Source: Anticarsia gemmatalis
Lineage: Eukaryota; Arthropoda; Insecta; Lepidoptera; Erebidae
Length of the DNA: 64,000 nucleotides
Direction: 5' to 3'
Assembly: GCF_050436995.1 (NCBI RefSeq)
Contig: NC_134776.1
Coordinates: 18,145,001 to 18,209,000 of the forward strand
In this document: piece by piece, positions 50,762-61,043 of the stretch
Numbering within the stretch: the first letter of the stretch is position 1
Layout of the letters: each line of letters opens with the position of its first letter
Position numbers and translations under genes: made by a program
The notes under the pieces: generated by a model
Told to the model about the DNA's origin: nothing
The model's input: the letters and a program-made list of their open reading frames with translations, nothing else
The model's database searches: none

Positions 50762-51130
50762 CGCACCTTTGGTAAGACAAGGGCCGAAGTGCTAAAATTT
50801 CCGAAAATACTGCCTATAGAACTAATTTCTAACTGTAGGAACAAAGACATTCACTAAATTCAGTTCATTTTCGCCAGAGGGCAGTAGTGCCTTTGTACTT
50901 TGTATAGGTATTAATATTTTCATGAAATATAGTATAAATAAATAACTCTCTCTTTTAAATTCCATATTTATATTCTCTAATGTATAAGGTATATTTCTGC
51001 TAAAATCAAATTACTGTTTCACATTAGTATGGGTAGAAAAACATTTAATATAAATCAAAAAAAGCCTTTAAATGTCTCTCCTGAAAAAAATTAAAATTAG
51101 CACTTCGGCCCTCGTCTTACCGAAGGTGCG
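50762..51130. mobile_element. 369-bp MITE with ATTT duplication
   Basis: Inverted ends of about 35-40 bp starting CGCACCTTTGGTAAGAC on the left and CGCACCTTCGGTAAGAC on the right (opposite strand), both followed by a GGGCCGAAGTGCTAA segment. Flanked by direct ATTT (50758-50761 and 51131-51134). Superfamily not assigned. Confidence 0.7.
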
Positions 51131-51941
51131 ATTTAGGAAAACTCAAGATGTTTGTGAAGAATGAGAGAAAAAAAGTGTTTAACCCTATCTGAGATTTTCC
51201 TCCGTTTTTAGTTTACCCGTTGCTTCAGTCGGTTTACTTTTAATTTACATGTCAAATCATCTTCTAAAATGATATGTAGGTCGGATAATCGCTGTTTTAG
51301 AAAAATAGGCTACGTACGCTCCTGTTGATGGTTTCACAATGCAATTAATATTTTAAAGGCTCCGTAGGCATTACTATATTTTTTCTTTAATGTTCCTAGA
51401 TAAATAGCAAATAATCTATTAAAAGTATCACGCTGTCGTATTGATTGATAGGAATGTGTGATGTACCTAAATAAAGAAAAAAAATTGTGGCACAAGTATA
51501 TTCTCTGCTAGGCAAAAGCTTTTACGTGTATAGCATGTCTCCGGCGGTAAGGAATATTTTTATGAGTACAAAATAATGAAGCAATATCAACCATTGAGTA
51601 CCTACCTACTACATTATTTTTGAAGTTTGCGATCAGACATCGGGTATACACGATATTAAATACCTTATTTCAACTCTTAATTACAACACAAACATTTCTG
51701 CAGTGATTTCAGATTTGTCTGTAAATCAGATTTGACTGTTATGCTAAAAAATAACATTGTTACAAGGTTGATTTATGAATAATTATCAAAAGCAAAGATT
51801 TTTTGATTTCTTCGTGGCTTACAACTGCATACCGCTGACTAATGAACCACCTAAAACGTTTTACTTTTGGTCGCTGTAAAGTTTCTCTTCTAACGTTGGT
51901 CTTGAGGTATTTGTGTCGAATGGCCTACCTGAAGTATCTAT

Positions 51942-52000
51942 TTGATTAGATATTTTAATATTGCACTGTTAACCAGTGCAATATTAAAATATCTAATCAA
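51942..52000. repeat. perfect 27-bp inverted repeat with 5-bp loop
   Basis: Arms 51942-51968 and 51974-52000 are exact reverse complements; the loop is TTAAC. The arms start TTGATTAGATATTTTAAT and are AT-rich. The structure could extrude as a cruciform or form an RNA hairpin if transcribed. Confidence 0.85.
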
Positions 52001-52047
52001 TTTCAGAGCTTTTATTTTTTTAAAGTATGGCACTTTTTAGTTTACTT

Positions 52048-52091
52048 CCTCTGCCAACCTATAAGAGTGCGCTCAAATAGGTTGGCAGAGG
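52048..52091. repeat. 14-bp perfect hairpin (CCTCTGCCAACCTA)
   Basis: Arms 52048-52061 and 52078-52091 around a 16-bp loop. Similar CTCTGCCA words recur at about 52178. It lies about 50 bp downstream of the 27-bp palindrome and may be part of one small MITE. Confidence 0.6.
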
Positions 52092-52765
52092 TAGGAGATA
52101 CTCAGAGAGGCACGGTAAAAGTAAATTAGTATCTGATCTACGTAATTAAGTATCCTACATATCCTTTTATTATTCTCTCTGCCACTTCTAAATAAATTTT
52201 GACATTGACAGATGCACAGACTTTTTTTTATATTTCCCTTAATTTTTTACACTGGCAATGAACAAGCCAACTTTTGACAAATCAATAAATCTGGTATTGT
52301 CACTTTATAAATATTTACCATAATTTGGGTAAAAATTAAACCAAGACGCAGTGTCAGAAACTTTTGTAATTATTTATATTTTTTTTATACAGTAAAGAGA
52401 CCCTCTAAGAATAAACAAACTATTGCCAAAACAAGAAGTTCTAAGTGTAAAAATTAATAATTGTAAGGTACAAGCATTCTCGTGCAATTTTTTATTTTTG
52501 ATTTACTAGTAACCAATTATTGTAGTGAAGGGCTGGGTTAAATAATCTACTTAAATCCTAAATAATACTCATACATAAGAAGTAGCAATTTATGTTTTTA
52601 ACTAAAACTAGGGACAAATTCTTGCTTATCTAGCAACTCTGTGCGTCGAAACAGAAACTGTCAATCTGATAACATTGTGCAGTAGGAATATTTGTGTTTT
52701 TCAGTATTACTGAATTTATTTATGTGCTATATTTGACTAAAGACAAGTTCCTGTTGGTTTCTATC

Positions 52766-52814
52766 ATGTCTGATGAAGACGCAGAACGCTGGGCACGAGA
52801 TGGCCGAAATAAAG
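52766..52814 (+). CDS. first coding exon of an unidentified plus-strand gene
   Basis: ATG in the context CTATCATGTC opens MSDEDAERWARDGRNK, followed by one extra base and a canonical donor AAAG|GTAAGT at 52815. The acidic-then-basic hydrophilic start has good coding character (GAC GCA GAA CGC TGG GCA CGA GAT) and lacks a signal peptide, suggesting a nuclear or cytosolic protein. The 5'UTR probably begins around 52600-52680; a TTTTTCAG at about 52696-52703 could instead be a 3' splice site after an upstream non-coding exon. The next exon must begin with the last two bases of a codon; I could not find it before 64000, so the first intron is probably more than 11 kb. I do not recognise the family. 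Confidence 0.6.
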
Positions 52815-54107
52815 GTAAGTTTAGATATGTAATCAAAGTTTTCATTAAGTTGCAGGATAGAACAATTTTCCACGAAAGAGGTAGTAAATATTACGAATTT
52901 ACTGAAATAACTGTATATACCGTGTTTATATCTTTATTAGGTTTGTAAAAGAAAATTGCGAAAAATAGGAATAGAAAATAGGGTGTAGCAGAGTATGTTC
53001 GCAGCTGCGCGTTACGGGGATCGATAACTAAGTAGGTAGATATAATAGGTCACGAAGAGGGGGGTAGGGGGGTCATTTAGCTGAGCGATTAGTCTTTATA
53101 TAGAAAATCCATAAATATATTTTTTTTTGTAACTACATTACAAAACAAGAAATATATTTTTTTATATTATAACAATTTAACTTTATAAATTCATTTAATT
53201 TATATAAAAAATAATATTTTCTAAACCAAATATCATGTAGGTTAAAGTGTATTTTTGTAGAAAAAAAATAATCAGTATCATATAGTAGACACACCAAAAA
53301 AGTTAAAAAAATTTTTCTTATTAGATTACAACACTTTGATTTATAGGATTCTAGATAGACTAGAAAATGTATTTTGATGATGAATTTAGACCCATTAAAA
53401 AGCAATAAAAGCTTTTGAAGTAGGGTAACTAGAACGCTGGCTACTTTATACAACTTATAACTAAATGCGGTAACATAATTTATGTTTGATTGGTGTTAAA
53501 ATGTCTCTTTGTAGCTGGTAAAATACTAAATAAAATTTACTATAATAAAGTTACAAGATCTATACTAAAGTTGAATATAAACCAAGTATTTAGTTATAAA
53601 GTTTTTTACGACGTTCTAGAACTGGGATGGTCAAGTCAATTTGTCTGAAGATCGTGTATTCAGGCTTGACTTTCAGCTAGCAAATATATTATCTGTAATG
53701 TACTTAATAAATTATGAATAATATTTAATTCATACCGTTGGAGTAAAATTATATTTTAATTTGTTATACATATCGCGGTATTCAAGCCAGAGGGAGGTAC
53801 TTTGCCGAAAAATGATTTTTTTTTATAATGTCTGACTGTGTCTTCTCTTATTTTTTAAAGTTATAAAGATTTTTTTGTCTCTCGAAAAGTAGGGGTATTG
53901 TTTATACGCCCCTATGGCTTGAAGCCAGTGATTTGCTTCTGTACTTACAGGACTAATACCCATGATCAACTGCTTGACTATCCCTGTTCTAGAATGATAA
54001 CACGTGAGCTCTAGAAACCGAACCTTAGAATAATAATTACTTTTTGTCAATAATTGACAGAAAGTAATAATGTATGTGTCACACATATTCAAATAATTAT
54101 TTAAGTT

Positions 54108-54140
54108 AATCTTAATAACCCTTGCCCAGCGGTGGGACTG
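54108..54140 (-). repeat. CCCACTG-family fragment (minus)
   Basis: AACCCTTGCCCAGCGGTGGG resembles the CTGCTGGGCAAGGG core in inverted orientation; short relic. Confidence 0.4.
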
Positions 54141-57100
54141 TAATGTGTTAAAGTACCTAAATTGTATGAAAACTAATTTGTCAGTTTCTTATATCAACAT
54201 AGGTGAGGTTTCTAGTGTTTAAAATATTCATATAATTGCACTGTATGTTCTTATTTTATGAAATTGTAAACAAATAATTGTCAAGAACTTTAGTAATTAT
54301 GACTATTAATGACCTAAGAAGTTAAAATGATACAACATTTAAATCATTTTCATCTATAATATGTAAAAGTAATACATCTTAATGGCTAAGGAAGGAACTA
54401 TTAAGTCATTTTCATCTTATATTCATAAAATTTGAACATGCTGCTTACTCTGAAAATTATTTACTGTGTTTCTTTTAAATGATTTGCAGACAATTTCACA
54501 CCAGGCATTCTTTATAATGAACAAAATGTTTATGACAAAACAGATACCTAGTCCAGTAATTACTATGAAATACTTTTAAAACTGGAAACTATTGTGTTAG
54601 TAAATAAATGAAATGAAAGAATTTAATATATAAAGCAAATTTAAATTCACTCTTTCAGATACTGTTGAGAGAAAGAAAATTGCATGCTTAGTGTGACATT
54701 TGTCAACACATATATAGCCTCTTCTAATATGTATAAATAATTATATTTTAATGTATTAAAAGAGAGTTTATACAGCTGGCTCAGTAGAAATCATTATACT
54801 TAAGGTGATACTAGATGATTCCAATAAGAATTTCTCATATATGGATTTGCCATACATTACTAGTTATGTATTTAAAGAAAATAGTTGAATTAATAAAGCT
54901 AATCTATATTTCTAATCTTTTTTGTTAATCTTGATTGAAATAATCCATTTGAGTGCATTTCACATACAATTCAGTGCTGTTTTACAGCTATTAGTTTTGG
55001 GTACAGAAATGGACACTAATTCCATTTTATAGTTTTGAGACCAAGATTAGGTCTGTACCTTGTTAAAATACTCATAGTGGAAAACAAATGGTATTATGTA
55101 TTGCTGTAAGGCAATGTGATAGTTTACTTATATATTTTATCTTTTTAAATTTCTCTAATTTTGTAGTTATTTACATGCTGAAAAGTAGTTTCCATTATTG
55201 AAAATATATTTATAACAAAATTTGGATAAGAAATGAGAATTTCTTGTTGTTCTTCTCATCGTAATTGCTAAATATTATGTTTCATGTCAATTTGAAAATT
55301 ACTCAGTTTTAAATTTCCTTGTAATTTTTTTTGTAATTACACTACTACTAGTACCTACTGGTTTACAAGTCTTAGTAGTAGGTAGTAGTGAAGACATGAG
55401 CATAATATATATTGTGTATTATTTTTTTTGTGGGTTAGTTAGAATGTGCCAGCGCCAACTATTAACTATTGAAAGAGTTTAAGTGACCACAAAAGTAATT
55501 CTCAAATTATTAATTGTTTATGCCCAGATTGAAAATTATGTTTCGAGGTTTTGTTTTATAATAATAAAAAAATTAAACATCTGAATTTTAATCTTCCACT
55601 GGTTAATATTGGACATTTTGAAGATGGTACCTACTGTTGTATTTTGTACATATTTCTTGTTTTTTGTTGCTTGCTTTAAATTTTTTTTTCTTGAAACTGG
55701 ACATTGAGGTTTTAAGAAGTTATTCTTAATCTAATTAGTGTGACCAATAATTAAATAATTTTATAGGTACAAAACATAATTAAATTTCTTCTACTTTACA
55801 TTTTGAAAATGTAACAACAGTGAATATAACTCAAATACCAGTTCCAAAAAGAGTCCATTTTATTAATTGAGGTTTAAGGGTTTTTCTGAGTAAATAGCTA
55901 GCATGATTTTATGGTTTGAATTAATTATTAGCTGGGTTTGATAATAACTGCATTTTTTTAAAATAATATACAGCACACATTAGCTAATTTGATGCTAAAC
56001 TAGCCCTTTGTAACTAATATAAAAAGCAAGCGCCATTTACTAACTACTACAAAAGTTAGAATGGCAGCCAAATACTTAAAAAAAAAGTTTAATGGAATAC
56101 ATTTCGCGGTATTATTATTGGCACATAGAAAAAAAAATGTTGATCAATATGATATCTTGAGTTCGAATTTCGAGTTTTAACTTCGAATTAGTAGTTCTTT
56201 TTTTATTTGAATTTTAAAACTTGAATGGTGTGATTGTAACTCTTGCATTAGTTAGTGGTGGATTTTAATCACGTAAATTGTTTTTTAGAATTTGAAAATG
56301 TACATGCTGACTTTCTTTTTAGTGTTTTATTTAAATAAATGATTGAGGATAGTTTGTCAGTTGGAAAATAAAATTAAATGGCAAACTGAAAAACTTGAGT
56401 AAGCATAAATATTTTCTAGTTGTTAGAATTAGTAAATTTTTAATAAAATTAAAGATGGCTGCTTACAAAATAAATTAGAAATCTGATTAGAGTTTTGATT
56501 TTTTGTAATAGCTTGCTCAGTAGAGTGAAAAGTATAATACTGTGGTATAGTTTTTGAGTAACGAGATATTTACGATTCCTAAATAATTGGAGGAAAGTAC
56601 ATAGCTTTATTTACCGTGACAGTTATGAGGTGGGGGTGATTTTGATTTTGAATTGGTAAAGGGTCGAATTTATGGGTCAGTATTAAAGATGGTGGTCGCA
56701 TACAATAGTTGTGATGTTTATGGGCAAGTTAATGAGCAAGCGCCATCTATTAAGTAATATAAGGGTTAGAATTACCACAAAACTAATTTCTAAATATTTC
56801 AGATGAACATTTCATTTTTTAAATTACTTAGACCTATTATATTAAAAATATTTCTGTTTGTTGTGTTTTCAATTCTTGTATTATTTAAGGGTTGATTATT
56901 TTTCGAAACTTATTTTAATTTTCTGCTGGCTTTGATTTTCTTTTGTTTTTTTTACATAAATGGTGGTTGAATGCATGTGGATATAAACGTTTTATGAATC
57001 AAATTTTTTTATGATTGGTAATAAATAAAAATAAACATAATTAATGTATCTACATGCATTTTTTCTACTTACTGCTTGGCATAATCTTTTCTGTCTTCTG

Positions 57101-57570
57101 CTTGATAAAATCATTACATCTTGAAAAACTAATTATACCAGTTTCAATACTTTTTGAATAAAGGAAGGTTAGCTTATCAGGAACAATTTGTTCATACATT
57201 ATGATGTCTTATCTATCGGATTGGTAATTCGATAGTGTGATACTTATTGATAAGAAATTGGTATTTTAGTTTCATGAATGTGATATGTTGGATAGTTTAA
57301 AATTTTACTTTTAAAGTTAGTTTGTTAAATCATTAATTTGCATTTGAAATGTTTTTGGGTACATTTTTAAGTATTTTGTAGGCGTATTTTCGGTGAATAT
57401 CTGTTTTTTAACTTTTGGTCTATGAAATGTAAATACTGTATGTTTTTGTGCGTATCGCTGAAAGTACGCCGAATGTGTAATTAATTTTAGTTTTAATTAT
57501 ATAATTACATATTATTATATCGTTTATCTAATTATTATTTGAACTATTTTTCATGCTGGCGTATCGCTTA

Positions 57571-57690
57571 GGCGCGGTTTCACAACTATTGGATAAGTGT
57601 CGGTTAGCATATCAAGCGGTCGGTCATTTATCTGACAGTTTCCTTATCCATGGGATAGTTTATCTGACACTTATCCATATCCATAAACTG
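57571..57690. mobile_element. palindromic MITE (GGCGCGGTTTCACAAC family)
   Basis: Starts GGCGCGGTTTCACAACT. GGATAAGTGTC at 57591-57601 is inverted as GACACTTATCC at 57666-57676, with further inverted words between. This type is common in Lepidoptera; the right terminus is degraded and no target duplication is clear. Confidence 0.55.
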
Positions 57691-57764
57691 GCCATTAGTA
57701 TTAACATCATTTTCATCTAGTTATCATCATCATTTATTATCTCTTTATTTCAAAAATAACCTGT

Positions 57765-58030
57765 TTATGAGTTCTAACGATTTTTTTGTCTCAGTAATTC
57801 CTACCCTTATGTCAGGGGACTTTTGTGATAAAGGGGTAATTTATGCAGACTACGCTCTCACTGCAACTGTGTATTATATTATTACCCGACTGCGCCGGGA
57901 GGGATTATGTTTCTCATTGCGATTTGCTCACTGCGATTGTTTAGGTATTCAATATGATGAAGGTTTACACACGGTATATCGGAAGAGCCCTTTGTAGAGA
58001 AGTGGGACATTGAAACAGGCTACATTAATT
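57765..58030 (+). repeat. retroelement-like interspersed repeat
   Basis: Contains ATTACCCGACTGCGCCGGG and ends AGTGGGACATTGAAACAGG, both frequent in moth SINE/LINE tails. A 76-codon open frame across it (57767-57997) shows no protein-family features and is best read as part of the repeat. Confidence 0.5.
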
Positions 58031-58521
58031 ATAGGTAATATATATTATTTTAATGTACCTCTTTTGTGGAAAATTGTCTAATTTCAGGGATATGGAATGA
58101 AGACTTCGGTGTTTAAATATTTCGTATACATTATTATGTAGGTGATAAAATAGTAAAGTTTAGATAGTTGTTCGTATCGTTCTAGGACATAGGGTTTTAG
58201 TCCAAGTAAAAGTTAGTTATTTTATATATGTACATATTAGGTAGTTTTCACAATAGGTACAAGGGAGCTGGTGCGCTTTTTTCATTATGTTGTTTACTTA
58301 GAAATTAAGTAACTTAATACCTATATCAATTAGATCACAGCGGTACAGTGACGGCAGTTTATATGATATGCGTGTGATAGTCGACTAAAATTAATGACTT
58401 TACATGTTTTACGCAATATCAAAGTATTGTTCAAGTAAAAACACCTCAGATTACGCCGCTATTATTGATCTACTACTCATATCGCATACAAGAAAGACAC
58501 AAGTATTATAATATCGATTTA

Positions 58522-58764
58522 CTAGCTGACCCCCGCAACTTTGCTTGCGTCACATAAGAAAGAATTGATCATAATTTTAATTTTTTGTAACTTTTTTACT
58601 GGTACTCTGTTACTATTCGGTAGCGTGATGTTATATAGCCTATAGCATTTCTCAATAAATAGGCTATGCAACGCTAAGTTTTTTTCAATTCGCATTAGTA
58701 TTTACTGAGATTAGCGCGTTCAACCAAACAAACAAACTGTACAATTTTATAATATTAGTATAGA
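58522..58764 (-). mobile_element. non-autonomous Helitron (243 bp)
   Basis: Minus strand starts TCTATACTAATATTATAAAA after A, contains AACGCGCTAATCTCAG and ends GGGGGTCAGCTAG followed by T, with the CGCAA...TTGCG hairpin. Same family as the copy at 6099-6348. Confidence 0.8.
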
Positions 58765-59499
58765 TTGTTCAAGTAAAATCACCTTAGATTATGCCGCTGT
58801 TATTGATCCACTACAAGAAAGACACAAGTACTATAATATTGATTGATTCTTATGCCTATTTACTAAAAGCGTGTTAGATTCTCAATTCTAGAAAGGCCTA
58901 AGTGCCTGTGCGTGAATCCGATTTTATGTCCTTTTCTCACCAAGATTGTGATGTGCGTAACGTTCTTGCGCATGTACTAGATCCATAAGGCGTTGCGTCT
59001 CAGACTTCTTGGGTGCGCAGATTAGACTTCAGTGCTTGGCTGACTTGCCTAACCGCGACTACTCGACACCGCGAATAAGAAAAAAATCATAGTTTAAAAA
59101 AAATAGTGAAGTGGTTTTTTTTTGCATTAAAATGAATTTGAACTTAAGTCAGTCTAAAAATAATAGAGTCATTATATAGTGTTGTGAAAAAAGTGAAATA
59201 TGGGTTTGTTAATTTAACTAATAATATTTTTTCTAGATTTTAAGAATTTCGGATTTTTAAAAGCGAATATTTTTTTAGTCTTAAATGGGAAAGGAATAAT
59301 GAAGTTTATTTCTTATTTTGAATATTTCCGGTTTTTTCTTTGTCTTAGGCATTAGGTACCATTTTTGTCGAATTTATGAAATAGGAATAAATATGAATCT
59401 AATAACGGGTGTCATCTAGGTAGTTGTTACTTGTACAAAATAATTTATTTTATTTAATCTCATAATAAAAAATCGCTTTGGAAAATTCTAGACGCACTA

Positions 59500-59680
59500 A
59501 GTCCTAGCGCATACTAACGCGCAGGTCCGCGCACCCTAATTGTTTGAAGTGGATCAATAACGTGCGAGGGTTGGTGAGCCCGGCCGAATGCCCTAGGTCT
59601 AGACTGCGAGAGAGCGCGGCGGCGGCGGGTGCGCTCCCGGTCCGTCAGCTATCGTTCCTTTAGCCAAAGCCTTTGTGAGT
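59500..59680 (+). promoter_or_regulatory. CpG-rich putative promoter / first non-coding exon
   Basis: Abrupt rise in GC and CpG (GAGAGAGCGCGGCGGCGGCG at about 59610) in an AT-rich setting, followed by CCGTCAGCTATCG and a possible donor CTTT|GTGAGT near 59670. Such blocks in insects often mark promoters or 5'UTRs. Strand is inferred from the donor. Confidence 0.4.
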
Positions 59681-60059
59681 TGAAATTATTTAAATCGGTG
59701 ATTATATTATACAGAGTGTGTCAAATATATCGTTATTATATATATGATGTTTCTGTGTATTATTTGTAATGTGTGAATTTATTAAGGAGGTGTTATTTAT
59801 TAATTAATTTAATGTGAAGTGATCAAATTTGGTGATGAATAAAGAATGAAGTGTTGAATTGTGGTGATTAATTTAATGTGCAGTGTTGAATTTCTTGATA
59901 TATATTTTTTTGGACATAATAAAAAAATCTGAAAATTCTGAAGACCCTTCGAGAAGGCAGCCGCCGTGGAAGACTCCTTCTACGTCTTCGGATGAAAGCC
60001 GCTTCAAATTGAAGACCGGATAAAACATATACATCCATATAGAAACACCAACGCTCCGC

Positions 60060-60668
60060 CGCCATTTTGTGGCATCATGGGCATCTGCGCAGATGCCATG
60101 CGCAGAAACCGACGCCATTAATTATCAATTCGGGGTTCACATCGAGGCTTTTAAAGCTCTTCTAAAAGCTTATTGAGGATGGCTATAATGATACACAATA
60201 GATTATTTCCGCCGGAGCCTGTGGTCTTCGAGAAAATAAGAGCGTTCGAGGAATCGAGACTTAAGCGGTATCATTTGATGTGCCACCGCACAAGTATGGC
60301 CAAGCAGAAGGAGAGCATACGATTTCGAAGAGTTCATGTTCTTGAGTTTATGTTTTTTCAGTAAAGTTTGTTGGTTAGGATTGTGATATGAACGGCACTG
60401 GGCAGACGGCGGGTAGTTGCGAGCGGGACAATTTCATCGTGATAAAAGCGATTATCGAATAAAACTAATGCGTTGCATGGGTCATGTGCGCCGATTATAT
60501 ATTATCCGACCGGCGTATAATGGCGTTTAAAATGACCGCCGTCTGCGCAGTGTCTTACAGGCTGTTGGCTAAAGATAACGAAAGACTGATATCGTGCGAA
60601 AAGTATTGAAATATAAAGACTTTGTGTGAGTGCTTAACGAGATACAGAACGAGATCTGCAGTTACTAT
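60060..60668 (+). promoter_or_regulatory. GC-richer 5'UTR/promoter-like segment with donor at 60668
   Basis: Carries GCCGCCATTTTGTGG, repeated TGCGCA words including an 18-bp perfect palindrome (60080-60097), CTGCGCAGTG at about 60544, and ends at a good splice donor TTACTAT|GTAAGTTTG. TGCGCA motifs resemble NRF1/EWG sites. Probably a 5'UTR exon of the plus-strand gene (alternative start) or of another gene whose coding part is beyond the window. Confidence 0.4.
60179..60364 (+). CDS. 61-codon ORF, hypothetical or uORF
   Basis: ATG at 60179, stop TAA at 60362-60364, with an in-frame stop upstream at 60152. The product is basic (ESRLKRYHLMCHRTSMAKQK, then SIRFRRVH), with no signal peptide, membrane segment or family that I recognise. 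It sits inside the promoter/5'UTR-like segment, so an upstream ORF or chance ORF is as likely as a real small protein. No splice donor interrupts it. Confidence 0.25.
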   Translation: MAIMIHNRLFPPEPVVFEKIRAFEESRLKRYHLMCHRTSMAKQKESIRFRRVHVLEFMFFQ

Positions 60669-61040
60669 GTAAGTTTGATTTACTTTATTATATTTTTCTA
60701 GGTACCCGGCGGCGAGCTGGTGGCATTATTTAATTTTCATTGTGATTTAATTTCAACTATATATTGATTATATAATTATATTTTCTTAAGTACCGACTGA
60801 CCGGCGTTCTCTTGTCTTTGCCCCTTATATTTGATGTAGTCACACTTATAATATTAATATAAACACTTATAATCTCGTTTTGGCTGATCCTCTCTTATCC
60901 ATCGTCTTTAATGCCAGTAGAAGGGTGACCAGTCAGGGACGAGCCCTATAGGTTTTGCGCGGAAGGCGGGGCGCTAAACTCCCTCCCTAGGGGGAGGGCT
61001 GGCATTTAATAACAATCCCCAATTCGTTAAATAACATCTA
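60669..61040 (+). other. intron or intergenic sequence before the satellite
   Basis: Follows the donor at 60668. It contains CTCCCTCCCTAGGGGGAGGG (about 60978-60997), an imperfect palindrome in a GC-rich patch, but no gene. Confidence 0.4.
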
Positions 61041-61043
61041 TGG

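Larger units (their letters stand above)
50421..52640. other. intergenic region between two divergent genes
   Basis: About 2.2 kb between the PLXDC-like promoter and the start region of the plus-strand gene. It contains the MITE at 50762-51130 and the hairpins at 51942 and 52048; otherwise AT-rich with no ORF of interest. Confidence 0.6.
52815..59470 (+). other. probable first intron of the plus-strand gene / no further exon seen
   Basis: Very AT-rich. It holds the CCCACTG fragment at 54108, three degenerate copies of a GCGCCA-containing segment (55448, 56026, 56733), the MITE at 57571, a retroelement-like segment at 57765-58030 and the Helitron at 58522. No coding exon can be supported. Confidence 0.5.

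Noticed and set aside
53133..53453. 106-codon minus-strand frame
   Set aside because: Phe/Leu/Tyr/Lys-rich translation of a very AT-rich stretch; no coding signature.
57767..57997. 76-codon plus-strand frame
   Set aside because: Lies within a repeat with moth retroelement-tail motifs; no domain or good start context.
59868..60118. Minus-strand frames of 65 and 81 codons
   Set aside because: They run through promoter/5'UTR-like DNA whose splice donor signals point to the plus strand; no splice sites or protein features support them.
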